From: an uncultured bacterium
GTDB lineage: Bacteria; Planctomycetota; Planctomycetia; Pirellulales; UBA1268
Length of the DNA: 23,484 bases
Assembly (NCBI GenBank): GCA_937959175.1
Contig: CALGAS010000590.1
Coordinates: forward strand, 1-23,484
Direction of reading: 5' to 3'
Shown here: positions 1-13,462 of the stretch, one piece after another
How the letters are laid out: every line of letters starts with the position of its first letter
Numbering within the stretch: the first letter of the stretch is position 1
Translations under genes and position numbers: made by a program
Notes under the pieces: generated by a model
What the model saw: the letters and a program-made list of their open reading frames with translations, nothing else
What the model was told of the DNA's origin: nothing
The model's database searches: none

Positions 1-5702
<5,702 letters not shown>

Positions 5703-5862
5703 GCGAGCGTTGAAGAGGGAGCGAAGGCCGGAAGCTGGGAGTGGGGCACGCGGATCGTTCGCCCGGGGCCGCCGCGGCGAACCCTTAGCGCGGTCCAGAT
5801 CGTGATCCTTTTAAGAATAGACGATCGGATCGGAAAGGCTTTCGCAGCCGCCCGACCCTCGC

Positions 5863-5891
5863 TGGACAGCCCGCGGGGGCTGCCGTAGGAT
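5863..5891 (+). promoter_or_regulatory. Probable sigma-70 promoter of tRNA-Ala
   Basis: A -35 box TGGACA (5863-5868) and a -10 box TAGGAT (5886-5891) are separated by exactly 17 bp. This predicts transcription starting near 5898, about 46 nt before the tRNA. The boxes are close to consensus and stand out in GC-rich sequence. This is a sequence match only. Confidence 0.6.
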
Positions 5892-5944
5892 CGACCAGTC
5901 CCGAGGGAAACGGTCCGGCCAGCGGCTTCGGCTGGGGCCCTCAC

Positions 5945-6017
5945 GGGGCGGTAGCTCAACTGGGAGAGCGCGGCGTTCGCAATGCCGAGGTTGGGAGTTC
6001 GATCCTCCTCCGCTCCA
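5945..6017 (+). tRNA. tRNA-Ala, anticodon CGC
   Basis: The 73-nt sequence folds into a full cloverleaf. The acceptor GGGGCGG pairs with CCGCTCC and carries a G3:U70 wobble, the classic alanine identity element. The D stem is GCTC/GAGC. The anticodon stem CGGCG/TGCCG encloses the loop TTCGCAA, giving anticodon CGC, which reads the GCG codon. The T loop is TTCGATC. The discriminator is A73 and CCA is not encoded. GCG-type Ala codons are expected to be frequent in such a GC-rich genome. Confidence 0.96.
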
Positions 6018-6027
6018 TTCAATTCAC

Positions 6028-6084
6028 GCCCGCCGGACCATCCCTGGCCCCGGCGGGCTGGAGCGGCCGCCTTCCTGGCGGCCG
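6028..6084 (+). terminator. Two tandem GC hairpins between tRNA-Ala and the sigma gene
   Basis: Hairpin 1 has a perfect 9-bp stem (6028-6036 with 6050-6058) and a 13-nt loop. Hairpin 2 has a perfect 8-bp stem (6064-6071 with 6077-6084) and the loop TTCCT. No T-run follows either, so they are not canonical intrinsic terminators. They may mark the 3' processing or termination zone of the tRNA transcript, or attenuate readthrough into the sigma gene. Confidence 0.35.
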
Positions 6085-6134
6085 AGGGTATTCTGAGGGG
6101 ACGCATCGACGATGCACCCGCAGGCGACTCATTG

Positions 6135-6755
6135 ATGGCGACTGACTCAGCGGTGATGCCGGCCTCCGCGGCGGGTGACCGCTCCACCGAACTGATGCTC
6201 CGCGTCCGCGATGGCGACGTGGCGGCCTTCGCCCAACTTGTCGAGCTCTGGCAGGACCGGCTCGTCACGCTCTTCTTTCATCAACTCGGCGACCACGCCG
6301 CCGCCGAGGACTTGGCCCAGGAGACCTTCATGCGGGTCTACCGGGCCCGCGGCCGCTACCAGCCGACCGCCAAGTTCACGACCTGGGTGCACACGATCGC
6401 CAACAACGTCTGCAGCGACCTCAAGCAGCGTGCCTACCGCCGCCGCGAGCGGGGCGTGCCGCCGGCTGCCTCGGCCTCGTCGAGCCAGATCGGCCTCGAC
6501 CAACTGGCGGTGGCCGCCAGCGGGCTCTTGCCGGCCCGGGTCGCCGACCGTGGTGAACTCCAAGGCGTGGTCCGCACGGCCGTCGAGGGTCTCAGCGATC
6601 GGCAGCGGATGGCGGTCCTGCTCGCCAAGTTCGAGCAGTGCTCCCACGAGGAGATCGCCGCCGCGATGGGGCTCTCGGTGGCGGCGGTGAAGTCGCTCCT
6701 CTTTCGAGCCCGCGAGCAACTCCGCGAAGCGATCAAGCCCTACCTCGAGGAGTGA
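6135..6755 (+). CDS. ECF-type RNA polymerase sigma factor
   Basis: This 206-residue protein of the sigma-70 family would direct RNA polymerase to a dedicated promoter set. Region 2 (about 24-100) shows the usual DLAQETFMRVYR-like helix and the FTTWVHTIANN segment. Region 4 (about 150-204) shows LSDRQRMAVLL, then a helix-turn-helix with the EEIAAAMGLSVAAVKSLLFRA pattern. The size and lack of regions 1 and 3 fit the extracytoplasmic-function group. The ATG at 6135 was chosen because a longer in-frame extension would run into the tRNA. No clear Shine-Dalgarno or own promoter is visible, so readthrough from the tRNA promoter is possible. The next gene begins 5 bp after the stop and encodes a membrane protein, as expected of a sigma/anti-sigma-like pair. 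The target regulon cannot be told from sequence. Confidence 0.9.
   Translation: MATDSAVMPASAAGDRSTELMLRVRDGDVAAFAQLVELWQDRLVTLFFHQLGDHAAAEDLAQETFMRVYRARGRYQPTAKFTTWVHTIANNVCSDLKQRAYRRRERGVPPAASASSSQIGLDQLAVAASGLLPARVADRGELQGVVRTAVEGLSDRQRMAVLLAKFEQCSHEEIAAAMGLSVAAVKSLLFRAREQLREAIKPYLEE
6747..6752 (+). promoter_or_regulatory. Shine-Dalgarno GAGGAG setting the start of the membrane protein gene
   Basis: GAGGAG lies inside the last sigma codons, 8 nt before the GTG at 6761. It favours that GTG over the in-frame GTG at 6752, which overlaps the sigma stop. The position inside the upstream gene suggests translational coupling. Confidence 0.6.
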
Positions 6756-6760
6756 CAGTC

Positions 6761-7873
6761 GTGGCCCAGCCAGCCGACCACCACGACCATGACACGCGGC
6801 CGGAGCAGGCCTCCCGGCCTGAAGCGGAGGCGGGCCGCCGCAGTGGCCCCGCTGCCGACCTCGGGGAGGTCTGGGATTTGCTCGACTGCCTGCCGACGGT
6901 GCCGGCGCGGATCGACCTGGCCGCCACCACGGTCGACCTGGTGGCTGCCAAGGTCGCCGGCGGAGCTCGGCCGGCTGCCACAAACGGCGGCCTCGGACGA
7001 CGTTGGGGAGTTCCTCTCCTTGCTGTCGCCGTCGCCCTGGCCGCCGGCATGGTCACCGGCCGGATGACGGCTCCTGATCCTGATCGGCAGGTGCTCGAGC
7101 AGCTGCCCATCGTCGAGAATTTCGATCTCCTTCGCGAGGCGGGCAGCACCGCCTTTCTCGAAGCGTTGGCCGAGCGAATGGCCGCCCGGCAGGGGCCGCC
7201 GCCCCGCTGGCTGCGGTTCGGTCGCGATCCGGCGGCGCTCCGCGAGGAGGCGCGGCAGTTCGACGAAGCGATCGCGAGCCTGGCTGCGGCGGAGGCGGCC
7301 GGCGATGGTGACGAGGCGGTGATCGCTGCCCGCCGGGAGCGAATCATGGCCATGTCAGCGGAGGAACGCAGCCGGCTTGAGCGAGCGGTGGAGTCGATCG
7401 ACGAGCTTGCCCGTTCGGAACGGAGGGATCTTGTCAGTGTGGCTCGGGTGCTGGCTGACCCAGGGTACGAACGCCTGCGGGACGCGGCCCGACTCTGGCA
7501 TGTAATCGTGGCGGCCACGCCGCCGCCGATGCGGCGGGGCACGGTCGAGATGACGCTCGATGACAGGCTCGAGTGGCTGGGCCGCTTCGACCCGCGGTCG
7601 CCACCTCGGCGCAGGGATGACGGCCGCGACCGCCGGGAGGGGGAAGGGCGAGAACAATCTCGGGAGGCTCGGGAGGGCTGGAATAACTCCCGGTGGCCGG
7701 GCAGGCCCTCCGGGCCTCCGTTTCGTGGTCCCCAGGATCGGCCAGCCCGCCCACCGCGGCAGGCCGCCGATGATGCGGACGGCTCGGGGCCACGGTCGTT
7801 CAGGCCTCCTGGGCCGCCGCCCGTATCTGGTCCGCGGGGAGCTCCCGGAGAAACTCGAGCACCCCCTCGTTGA
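6761..7873 (+). CDS. Single-pass membrane protein paired with the sigma factor, possible anti-sigma-like regulator
   Basis: This is a 370-residue protein of no recognised family. A charged cytoplasmic-type N-terminus (1-80) precedes one hydrophobic segment (about 83-101, WGVPLLAVAVALAAGMV). A helical, Glu/Arg-rich region (about 120-260) follows, and then a long Pro/Arg/Gly-rich tail that is probably disordered. The GTG start is supported by GAGGAG 8 nt upstream. The gene starts 5 bp after the sigma stop, so the two are almost certainly co-translated. The topology and position suggest it senses an envelope signal and restrains the sigma factor, but no anti-sigma motif such as a zinc-binding HxxxCxxC is present. 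Its last 74 bp overlap the 3' end of the hydrolase gene on the other strand. Confidence 0.8.
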   Translation: MAQPADHHDHDTRPEQASRPEAEAGRRSGPAADLGEVWDLLDCLPTVPARIDLAATTVDLVAAKVAGGARPAATNGGLGRRWGVPLLAVAVALAAGMVTGRMTAPDPDRQVLEQLPIVENFDLLREAGSTAFLEALAERMAARQGPPPRWLRFGRDPAALREEARQFDEAIASLAAAEAAGDGDEAVIAARRERIMAMSAEERSRLERAVESIDELARSERRDLVSVARVLADPGYERLRDAARLWHVIVAATPPPMRRGTVEMTLDDRLEWLGRFDPRSPPRRRDDGRDRREGEGREQSREAREGWNNSRWPGRPSGPPFRGPQDRPARPPRQAADDADGSGPRSFRPPGPPPVSGPRGAPGETRAPPR

Positions 7874-8648
7874 ACACGTCTGGCTGCTCGAGCGGCGTCA
7901 TGTGCCCGGCATCGGGCACGATCAGCAGTTTCGCTCTGGGAATGACCGCCTCGGCTGTTTCCAGGCAGGCTGGCGGCGTGATGGCATCCTCGCTCCCGGC
8001 CACCAGCAACGCGGGAACGCGGAGATGCCGCATCGCTTCGGTCATGTCGGGCCGGTCGCCCAGGGCCGAGAGCGCTGCCTGGATGGTCGCCACCGGCTGG
8101 GAGATGATCATCCGGCGGAGGGCTGACTCCAGGCTGCTTCGGTCACCAGCGGCGTCGGTACCGGTGGTGGCCGCCAGCAGCCTGGGGATCATCGCCTCGG
8201 CGAGGATGCCCTGACCGAGCCGGCCCACCTTGGCCGCCAGATCGGTGCGACCTGCTCGAGCCTCGGGGGTGTCGGCCTCGAGTTTGGTGTCGATCAGGAT
8301 CACCGCCGCGACGCGATCGGGATGTCGGGCGGCCACATGCTGGGCGACGTAGCCGCCCATCGAGATGCCCGCGATGACGGCCGGACCGGCGACGTGAAGG
8401 CCATCGAGCAGGGCCACCGCGTCGTCGGCAAGTTGCTCGATGCTCTCCGGGAGGCTCCCGCCGCTGGCTCCAAAGCCCCGCTGATCCGGCACGATCAGCC
8501 GGACCGACTCGGCCAGCGGCTCCTGCCGCTCCCACATCCGGTGATCGAGGGGGAAGGCGTGCAGCAGCAGCAGCGGCAGCCCCGACCCGGCCGTGTGAAC
8601 GGCCAGCCGGGTGCTGCGGACGGCGACATGGTGGGTCGAGAAATTCAT
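7800..8648 (-). CDS. Alpha/beta hydrolase
   Basis: This 282-residue protein has the complete alpha/beta hydrolase triad. The nucleophile is S96 in GISMGGY, the acid is D221 in GSEDAITP and the base is H249 in DAGHMTPLE. The oxyanion-side HAFPLDHRMW motif is near residue 30. Length and layout resemble 3-oxoadipate enol-lactonase/MhpC-type esterases, but the substrate is unknown and no pathway gene lies next to it. A longer reading frame exists, but its extra 45 residues would lie within the upstream gene and look non-native. The ATG at 8648 overlaps the upstream TGA as ATGA, so translation is probably coupled to the HEAT/TPR gene. No signal peptide is seen; the protein is probably cytoplasmic. 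The 3' end overlaps the convergent membrane protein gene. Confidence 0.9.
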   Translation of the reverse strand: MNFSTHHVAVRSTRLAVHTAGSGLPLLLLHAFPLDHRMWERQEPLAESVRLIVPDQRGFGASGGSLPESIEQLADDAVALLDGLHVAGPAVIAGISMGGYVAQHVAARHPDRVAAVILIDTKLEADTPEARAGRTDLAAKVGRLGQGILAEAMIPRLLAATTGTDAAGDRSSLESALRRMIISQPVATIQAALSALGDRPDMTEAMRHLRVPALLVAGSEDAITPPACLETAEAVIPRAKLLIVPDAGHMTPLEQPDVFNEGVLEFLRELPADQIRAAAQEA

Positions 8649-10489
8649 TCCGAGCGGGCTCCTGAGGCGCGCGACAAGAAGCGTTCGTAGTTGCGGCGAA
8701 TCAGCGGGCTGTGCGGCTCCTGCCTGACTGCCAGCCACTGCGTGCGGACGGCCCGCTTGAGGTTCCCGACGGCGGCATGGCAATGGGCCAGCGTGTCAAG
8801 ATAGCTGCCGTTCTCCGGTGACGATTCCAAAGACGACCGGGAGTAGCCGATCGCCTTGTCGAGGTCTCCCTCGGTATTGGCCACCAGCCAGGCGTATTCG
8901 TTCATCCCCGACGGGTCATCCGGCACGGCTTGAATCTCCTCTTCGAGCTGGGCGGCCGCCCGGGCAACGCGGGCGACGGCCGCGGCCTGTTCCGCTGGCG
9001 TGTTGTCAGCCAACTGATAGACCGCGATCAACGCGTCGACGTCGCGGGAGTAGGCCTCCAAGGCTTGTTCCAGCAGCTCGCGGGAGGCGGCCGGGTCGGG
9101 TTCGGCACGCGCCGAGAAGTAGAGCATCCGGGACCGCAGCGAGCGGGGGTCACGGTTGAAGAGCAGAGCTGCCTGCTCGGCCCGTTCCCCGGCCGGCTCG
9201 AGCATGGCCGCCAGGACGGCGGCGGCAGCCTCGTCGCGCCCCTGCTCGTGGAGAAGTTCGGAATAGAGGATCGAGGCCTGCACCCGCCGCTCCGGGGTGG
9301 TGTCGGGATCGGCAAGCAGATCGCGGTAGGCCTGGCCGGCCCATTCAAAGCCGCCCCAGCTCGCCAGCGTGATCGCGGTGATCACCTGGAGCCGCTCCCG
9401 GTCGCCGGGGGCAGCCGCAGCCACCTGCCGACGGGCCCGTGCTGCCAGCGTCGCCGCTTCCTCTGCGGCGGCGGGTCGGTGGGCGATGGCGGCTGCATAG
9501 AGCAGCAGTGGCGAGACATCGTCCTGCTCGAGGCGATCAGCCACCAGGTCGACCGCTTCGGGCAGCCCGTGATCGGCGAGCCACTGGAGCTCGGCGGCGG
9601 CCCTCTCGTCAGGATCGTCATCAGCGGCCGGACGAGGAGGATCAAAGAGGGCCTCCGCCAGTGCGAGGGCATCGTCGCGGTGGCCGCTCCAGACGAGCAG
9701 CTCCACCAGGCAGCGACGGAAGATCCGCCCGGTTTCTGACGCCCCGGAGAGCTCGCTGTCGGACGCAGCCACAGCCAGGGGGCCCAGTTCGAGGCCTCTG
9801 TCGAGCAGGTCGAGCGCCGTGCGGCAGGCCTCGAAACCATCGTCGGGAGCGGGCGGGGCAGCGGCCATGGTCTGGGTCACCAGCCCGCGGAGAAATACCG
9901 CCGCGGGCCGCCGGCTCTGGTCGAGGCCGGCCATGATTCGTGGCCCGATGGTCGGCCAGTAGGGGTCTTCGGGCTGCCACTCACCAGCCAGCAACGCCGC
10001 TGCGATCCGGGAGCCGGCGGCCGTCGGCGCCAGTCGCACCAGTCTCGCCAGCGGCTCGATGCCGGCGTCATCGTCCAGCCTGAGCAGCCGGTACATGATC
10101 CGGATTCGATCGGCTCCGGCTGCCCGCTCGAGGGCTTCGAGGAGCGATGCCACGGCCGGCGGATCGGAGGGCTGGAGCACCGGCTGCGGCTCTGCCAACC
10201 AGCGGGCCCGCAAGGCGACCTCGAGATCGGTGCTCACTTCAGCCGCCGTGAGCAAGGCGTCGGCCGCCTGATGACCGAGGCTCGCGAGTCGTTCGCTGGC
10301 TGTTTCGCGGACCGCGTACTCCGGGTCGCCGAGATTCATGACCAGCTGCTCGATTTCAGGTGCCGTAGCAGCCGGGTCGTCGCCGCCGGCCGCTTCACGG
10401 AGCGGGAAGACGAGCAACGCGAGACCGATCAGGACGCCGCAGCAAAACCGCGGGGGCCGCCGACGCTCGGAAAAGTCTGTCTGAGCCAT
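8645..10489 (-). CDS. Secreted HEAT/TPR-repeat protein of unknown function
   Basis: This is a 614-residue protein with an N-terminal signal-peptide pattern: basic residues, then the hydrophobic stretch CCGVLIGLALLVF at about 16-28, and likely cleavage near AAGG. Residues about 45-110 form a HEAT-like unit of the kind common in planctomycete secreted proteins (LGDPEYAVRETASERLASLG). The rest is alpha-helical, and the C-terminus (about 530-610) reads as TPR-like (NEYAWLVANTEGDLDKAIGY, then LDTLAHCHAAVG). Such repeats usually bind other proteins; no catalytic motif is seen. The ATG at 10489 was chosen because it places the signal peptide correctly; a longer frame adds a Pro/Arg-rich leader without homology features. 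The gene lies 140 bp after pyrE on the same strand and overlaps the hydrolase start by 4 bp. Confidence 0.85.
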   Translation of the reverse strand: MAQTDFSERRRPPRFCCGVLIGLALLVFPLREAAGGDDPAATAPEIEQLVMNLGDPEYAVRETASERLASLGHQAADALLTAAEVSTDLEVALRARWLAEPQPVLQPSDPPAVASLLEALERAAGADRIRIMYRLLRLDDDAGIEPLARLVRLAPTAAGSRIAAALLAGEWQPEDPYWPTIGPRIMAGLDQSRRPAAVFLRGLVTQTMAAAPPAPDDGFEACRTALDLLDRGLELGPLAVAASDSELSGASETGRIFRRCLVELLVWSGHRDDALALAEALFDPPRPAADDDPDERAAAELQWLADHGLPEAVDLVADRLEQDDVSPLLLYAAAIAHRPAAAEEAATLAARARRQVAAAAPGDRERLQVITAITLASWGGFEWAGQAYRDLLADPDTTPERRVQASILYSELLHEQGRDEAAAAVLAAMLEPAGERAEQAALLFNRDPRSLRSRMLYFSARAEPDPAASRELLEQALEAYSRDVDALIAVYQLADNTPAEQAAAVARVARAAAQLEEEIQAVPDDPSGMNEYAWLVANTEGDLDKAIGYSRSSLESSPENGSYLDTLAHCHAAVGNLKRAVRTQWLAVRQEPHSPLIRRNYERFLSRASGARSE

Positions 10490-10629
10490 CACGGGGCCGG
10501 CCTCCGCAGCGACGGGAAGGAAGGGCCTGGGGGCGGGTGCACCCCGCGGGACGCGGCAGCCCGGGAGCGGCCGGACGGCAGCCTCCGTTTCGGGGAAGCG
10601 TACGGCGGGGCGGGGACGGCGGGCAAGCA

Positions 10630-11217
10630 TCACTCGGCGTCAGGCTCGATCCCGAGATCGCGGATCGTCACCAGTGACTCCATCGCGATGCCACGAGCAG
10701 CCAGCGCTTCCCGACCACCCGCCAACCGATCGATGACGGTCACCAACCGCTCGACCACCAGGCCGAACTCGATTGCCCGGTCAATCGCCATCAGCGACGA
10801 GCCTCCGGTCGTGACCACGTCTTCCACGATCACCACCCGCTGCCCCGGTTCGACGGGGCCCTCCACATACCGCTGCAGGCCGTGGCCTTTGGGCTCCTTG
10901 CGAACCATGAATCCCCTGAGCGACACTTCCGCCACGCCGGCCATCGTCACCACCGCGGCGGTGATCGGATCGGCCCCGATCGCCATGCCACCGACGGCAT
11001 CGGGAAGCGGGCCGAGCGACTGGAGCCGCTCCAGAATGGCCCGGCCGACGAGCATCGCCCCGTGGGCTTCGAGCACGACTTGCTTGGCATCGATGTAGAA
11101 ACTCGCCTGGCGGCCGCTGGCGAGGGTGAACCGGCCGCGCCGGACCGCTCGTTCGGCAATCCAGCCGGCGAGATCGGCTGGCGGCGGAGCGGCTGCTGGT
11201 GCTGGTTCGGCGTTCAC
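10630..11217 (-). CDS. pyrE: Orotate phosphoribosyltransferase
   Basis: PyrE joins orotate to PRPP to make orotidine monophosphate in de novo pyrimidine synthesis, in the cytoplasm. The 195-residue product is of normal length. It has the PRPP-binding motif VVIVEDVVTTGGS at 128-140 and the catalytic-loop motif RKEPKGHG at 106-113, which carries the conserved lysines. The N-terminal segment FTLASGRQASFYID is typical of the family. The start is taken as the GTG at 11217. An in-frame GTG about nine codons upstream would conflict with the -10 box TATACT at 11227-11232, which instead predicts an almost leaderless message. The N-terminal Ala/Pro-rich tail (1-14) is poorly conserved. No other pyr gene is present nearby; the HEAT/TPR gene may be co-transcribed. 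Confidence 0.93.
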   Translation of the reverse strand: MNAEPAPAAAPPPADLAGWIAERAVRRGRFTLASGRQASFYIDAKQVVLEAHGAMLVGRAILERLQSLGPLPDAVGGMAIGADPITAAVVTMAGVAEVSLRGFMVRKEPKGHGLQRYVEGPVEPGQRVVIVEDVVTTGGSSLMAIDRAIEFGLVVERLVTVIDRLAGGREALAARGIAMESLVTIRDLGIEPDAE

Positions 11218-11226
11218 GGGACGCTG

Positions 11227-11254
11227 AGTATATCCGCTGCCCACCCGACTCCAG
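11227..11254 (-). promoter_or_regulatory. Possible pyrE promoter giving a near-leaderless transcript
   Basis: On the minus strand a TATACT -10 box (11232-11227) is preceded 16 bp upstream by a weak CTGGAG -35 (11254-11249). The predicted start falls at about 11220, only a few bases before the GTG. The -10 is convincing, the -35 is not. Confidence 0.4.
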
Positions 11255-11264
11255 GCCCTGTTTT

Positions 11265-11292
11265 TTGACTCCCTTCGCGAGCATCTTAGAAT
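11265..11292 (+). promoter_or_regulatory. Probable sigma-70 promoter of the NfeD-FloA operon
   Basis: TTGACT (11265-11270) and TAGAAT (11287-11292) are 16 bp apart. They predict a start near 11299 and a leader of about 28 nt before the ATG at 11327. Each box differs from consensus at one position. It lies back to back with the pyrE promoter. Confidence 0.65.
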
Positions 11293-11326
11293 CTGGAGAG
11301 GATCGATCGGTTTCTGGAGCGAGGCC

Positions 11327-13462
11327 ATGCGGCAGTTTGGAATCGATCGCGTCTGGCCCCGCGTTGTCGCGTTCTTGATCGCGGCCTGTGGACTCGGGCA
11401 GGCGCCGGGGGCCGACGAGGCTGATTCGCCGGCCGCGGTGACGCTCACCGTGCGGCTCCCGATCACCGGCACCCGCGACACGCAGATCACCGGCGCGATC
11501 ATGCGGCAGCTCGGCAGGCTGCAGCGAGGAGCCCCGCAGCGGGGTGTGCTCGTGCTACGGTTCGATGCCGGGGCAGCCGACGCTGCCGCCAGCGACTTCG
11601 GCCGGGCCCTGGAGCTGGCCCGGTTTCTCTCGAGCGACCGGCTCTCCGGCGTCAAGACGGTTGCCTGGCTGCCGGACAACGTGAGCGGGCATGCGGTGCT
11701 CGTGGCGGTGGCCTGCGACGAGATCGTGATGGCCGGCGAAGCGGTGCTCGGGCCGGCAGGCGAGGCCGAGGCCACCGTCGATGAGGCGATGCGGGCGGCC
11801 TATCGTGAGATTGCCGCCCGGCGGCGAACCGTGCCCGGCGAGGTCGCCCTGGGCATGCTCGATCGGCGGGTGCAGGTCCTCCGCGTTTCAACCGCCGACG
11901 GAGAGACGTTTGTCACGGCCGACCAACTCCAGGAGGTTCGCGATCGGACCGCCGTGGCGGCCGTCGAGGAAATGGAGCCGCGACCGCTCGCCTTTTCCGG
12001 CCGGGAGGCCCGCCGGCTGGGCTTCGTGGCGGGACTGGCCGATTCCCCGGCAGACCTGGCCCGCCGGCTCGGCGTTGATCGGCGGGACCTGGCGGGCGAT
12101 CCGTCGCTCGAGCGGGGCTGGCAGGGCGTGCAGGTGGTGCTCTCCGGCGGGATCACCGCCGATGCAGTCGCCCGGACCCGCAGTCGGATCGAAGGGGCCG
12201 TCGAGAATGGTGCCAACTTCGTCTGCCTCAGGATCGACAGCAGCGGCGGGTCGCCCGAGCAGAGCCTGGTGTTGGCCAACTGGCTGGCGGGACTCGATCC
12301 GACTCGGGTGCGGACGGTGGCCTGGGTACCTCGGGAGGCGCGGGGCGATGCGGCGCTGGTGGCGCTTGCCTGCGACGAACTGGTGATGCGGCCCGCGGCG
12401 GTCCTGGGTGGCGAGGGTGCCGCGGCGATTGACGAGCGTCGGGGCGAGGCGGTTGCCGTGGCCTGGCGGGGGGGCGTGGCCCAGTTGCGGGATCGAACCT
12501 GGTCGCTCCCCCTGGCCACCGTGGTGCCGGGGCTGGTGGTGCGGCGGGCACAGCAGCAAGGGACCGGCCGGGTCGAATACTTTTCGGATGTCGAACTGGC
12601 GGCCCGCCCCGACCGCGCTGAATGGCAGGAGGGCGTCGAGATCGGAACCGGGCCCCTCCGGCTCGACGGCCGGCGGGCTGAGGAACTCGGCCTCGCTGCC
12701 CTCACGGTCACTGATTTCGCCGGGCTTCGAAAGGCCTACGGGCTCGAGGGCGAGGTGGCCCTCTCGGAGCCGGGCTGGGCCGATGAACTCCTGGCCGCCC
12801 TGGCCAGCCCCGGGCTGGCCTGGCTGCTGCTCTTGATCGGCGGGTCGGGACTCTACATTGAACTGAAGACCCCCGGCTTCGGCTTTGGGGGGTTCGTGGC
12901 GATGGTCGCCTTCATCGTCTATTTCTGGAGCCAGTATCTCCACGGCACCTCGGGCTGGCTCGAGGTGATGCTCTTCCTCGCGGGTGTCATCTGCGTCCTC
13001 GCCGAAATCTTTGTGCTGCCCGGCTTTGGCGTGCTCGGGCTCGGCGGCGGACTGCTCGTGATCGCCTCGCTGGTGCTGGCGAGCCAGTCGTTCGTGGTGC
13101 CGATGAACGACTATCAGGTTGAACAGATGCAGTGGTCGCTGGTTGGAATCCTGGGCGCGGTGGCAGGGGTCGCCGTCATCGCCGTGCTGGTGCAGCGGTG
13201 GCTGCCGGCGACACCCGGGCTGCGGACGGTGCTGCTCGAACCGCCGGCCGAGTCGGCCTTCGACGACGCGGAATCCCTCGCCGATTTGGTCGGCGCCGAG
13301 GGCATGACAACGAGCCGGCTGGCGCTCGCCGGCAAGGCACGGGTCGAGGGGGCGGTTCGGGATGTCGTCAGCGACGGAGTGCTCGTGGAGTCCGGGATGC
13401 ACGTCCGGGTCGTGGGCGTCCGCGGCGGCCGGCTGGTCGTCCGACCGGTGGAAGAGGCATGA
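11327..13462 (+). CDS. Long NfeD-family membrane protein with two degenerate ClpP-like domains
   Basis: This 711-residue protein has a signal peptide or anchor at about 11-29. Two ClpP/SppA-like domains follow (about 38-145 and 267-362), then a cluster of transmembrane segments (about 493-625) and a C-terminal NfeD OB-fold domain (about 652-708). Active NfeD-type proteases carry Ser in an SAG motif ten residues before the conserved Asp of the (A/C)D-x-I/L-x-M helix. Here that position is Gly in both domains (G121 before D131, G340 before D350), and no lysine sits in the expected downstream region. I infer both domains are inactive and structural. Domain 2 keeps an SSGG loop; domain 1 is more divergent. 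A GGAG Shine-Dalgarno lies 7 nt before the ATG. The stop overlaps the next start as ATGA. It is similar in plan to B. subtilis YqeZ, the partner of FloA. Confidence 0.9.
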   Translation: MRQFGIDRVWPRVVAFLIAACGLGQAPGADEADSPAAVTLTVRLPITGTRDTQITGAIMRQLGRLQRGAPQRGVLVLRFDAGAADAAASDFGRALELARFLSSDRLSGVKTVAWLPDNVSGHAVLVAVACDEIVMAGEAVLGPAGEAEATVDEAMRAAYREIAARRRTVPGEVALGMLDRRVQVLRVSTADGETFVTADQLQEVRDRTAVAAVEEMEPRPLAFSGREARRLGFVAGLADSPADLARRLGVDRRDLAGDPSLERGWQGVQVVLSGGITADAVARTRSRIEGAVENGANFVCLRIDSSGGSPEQSLVLANWLAGLDPTRVRTVAWVPREARGDAALVALACDELVMRPAAVLGGEGAAAIDERRGEAVAVAWRGGVAQLRDRTWSLPLATVVPGLVVRRAQQQGTGRVEYFSDVELAARPDRAEWQEGVEIGTGPLRLDGRRAEELGLAALTVTDFAGLRKAYGLEGEVALSEPGWADELLAALASPGLAWLLLLIGGSGLYIELKTPGFGFGGFVAMVAFIVYFWSQYLHGTSGWLEVMLFLAGVICVLAEIFVLPGFGVLGLGGGLLVIASLVLASQSFVVPMNDYQVEQMQWSLVGILGAVAGVAVIAVLVQRWLPATPGLRTVLLEPPAESAFDDAESLADLVGAEGMTTSRLALAGKARVEGAVRDVVSDGVLVESGMHVRVVGVRGGRLVVRPVEEA

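Noticed and set aside
5982..6134. Longer N-terminus of the sigma factor
   Set aside because: It would begin inside the tRNA-Ala gene and add residues with no sigma-factor similarity.
8649..8783. A 45-residue N-terminal extension of the hydrolase
   Set aside because: It lies wholly within the 3' end of the HEAT/TPR gene. The ATG at 8648 with an ATGA overlap is the natural start.
11218..11775. An upstream extension of the pyrE frame to about 381 codons
   Set aside because: It would run through the divergent promoters and into the NfeD gene, and PyrE is normally about 190-210 residues.
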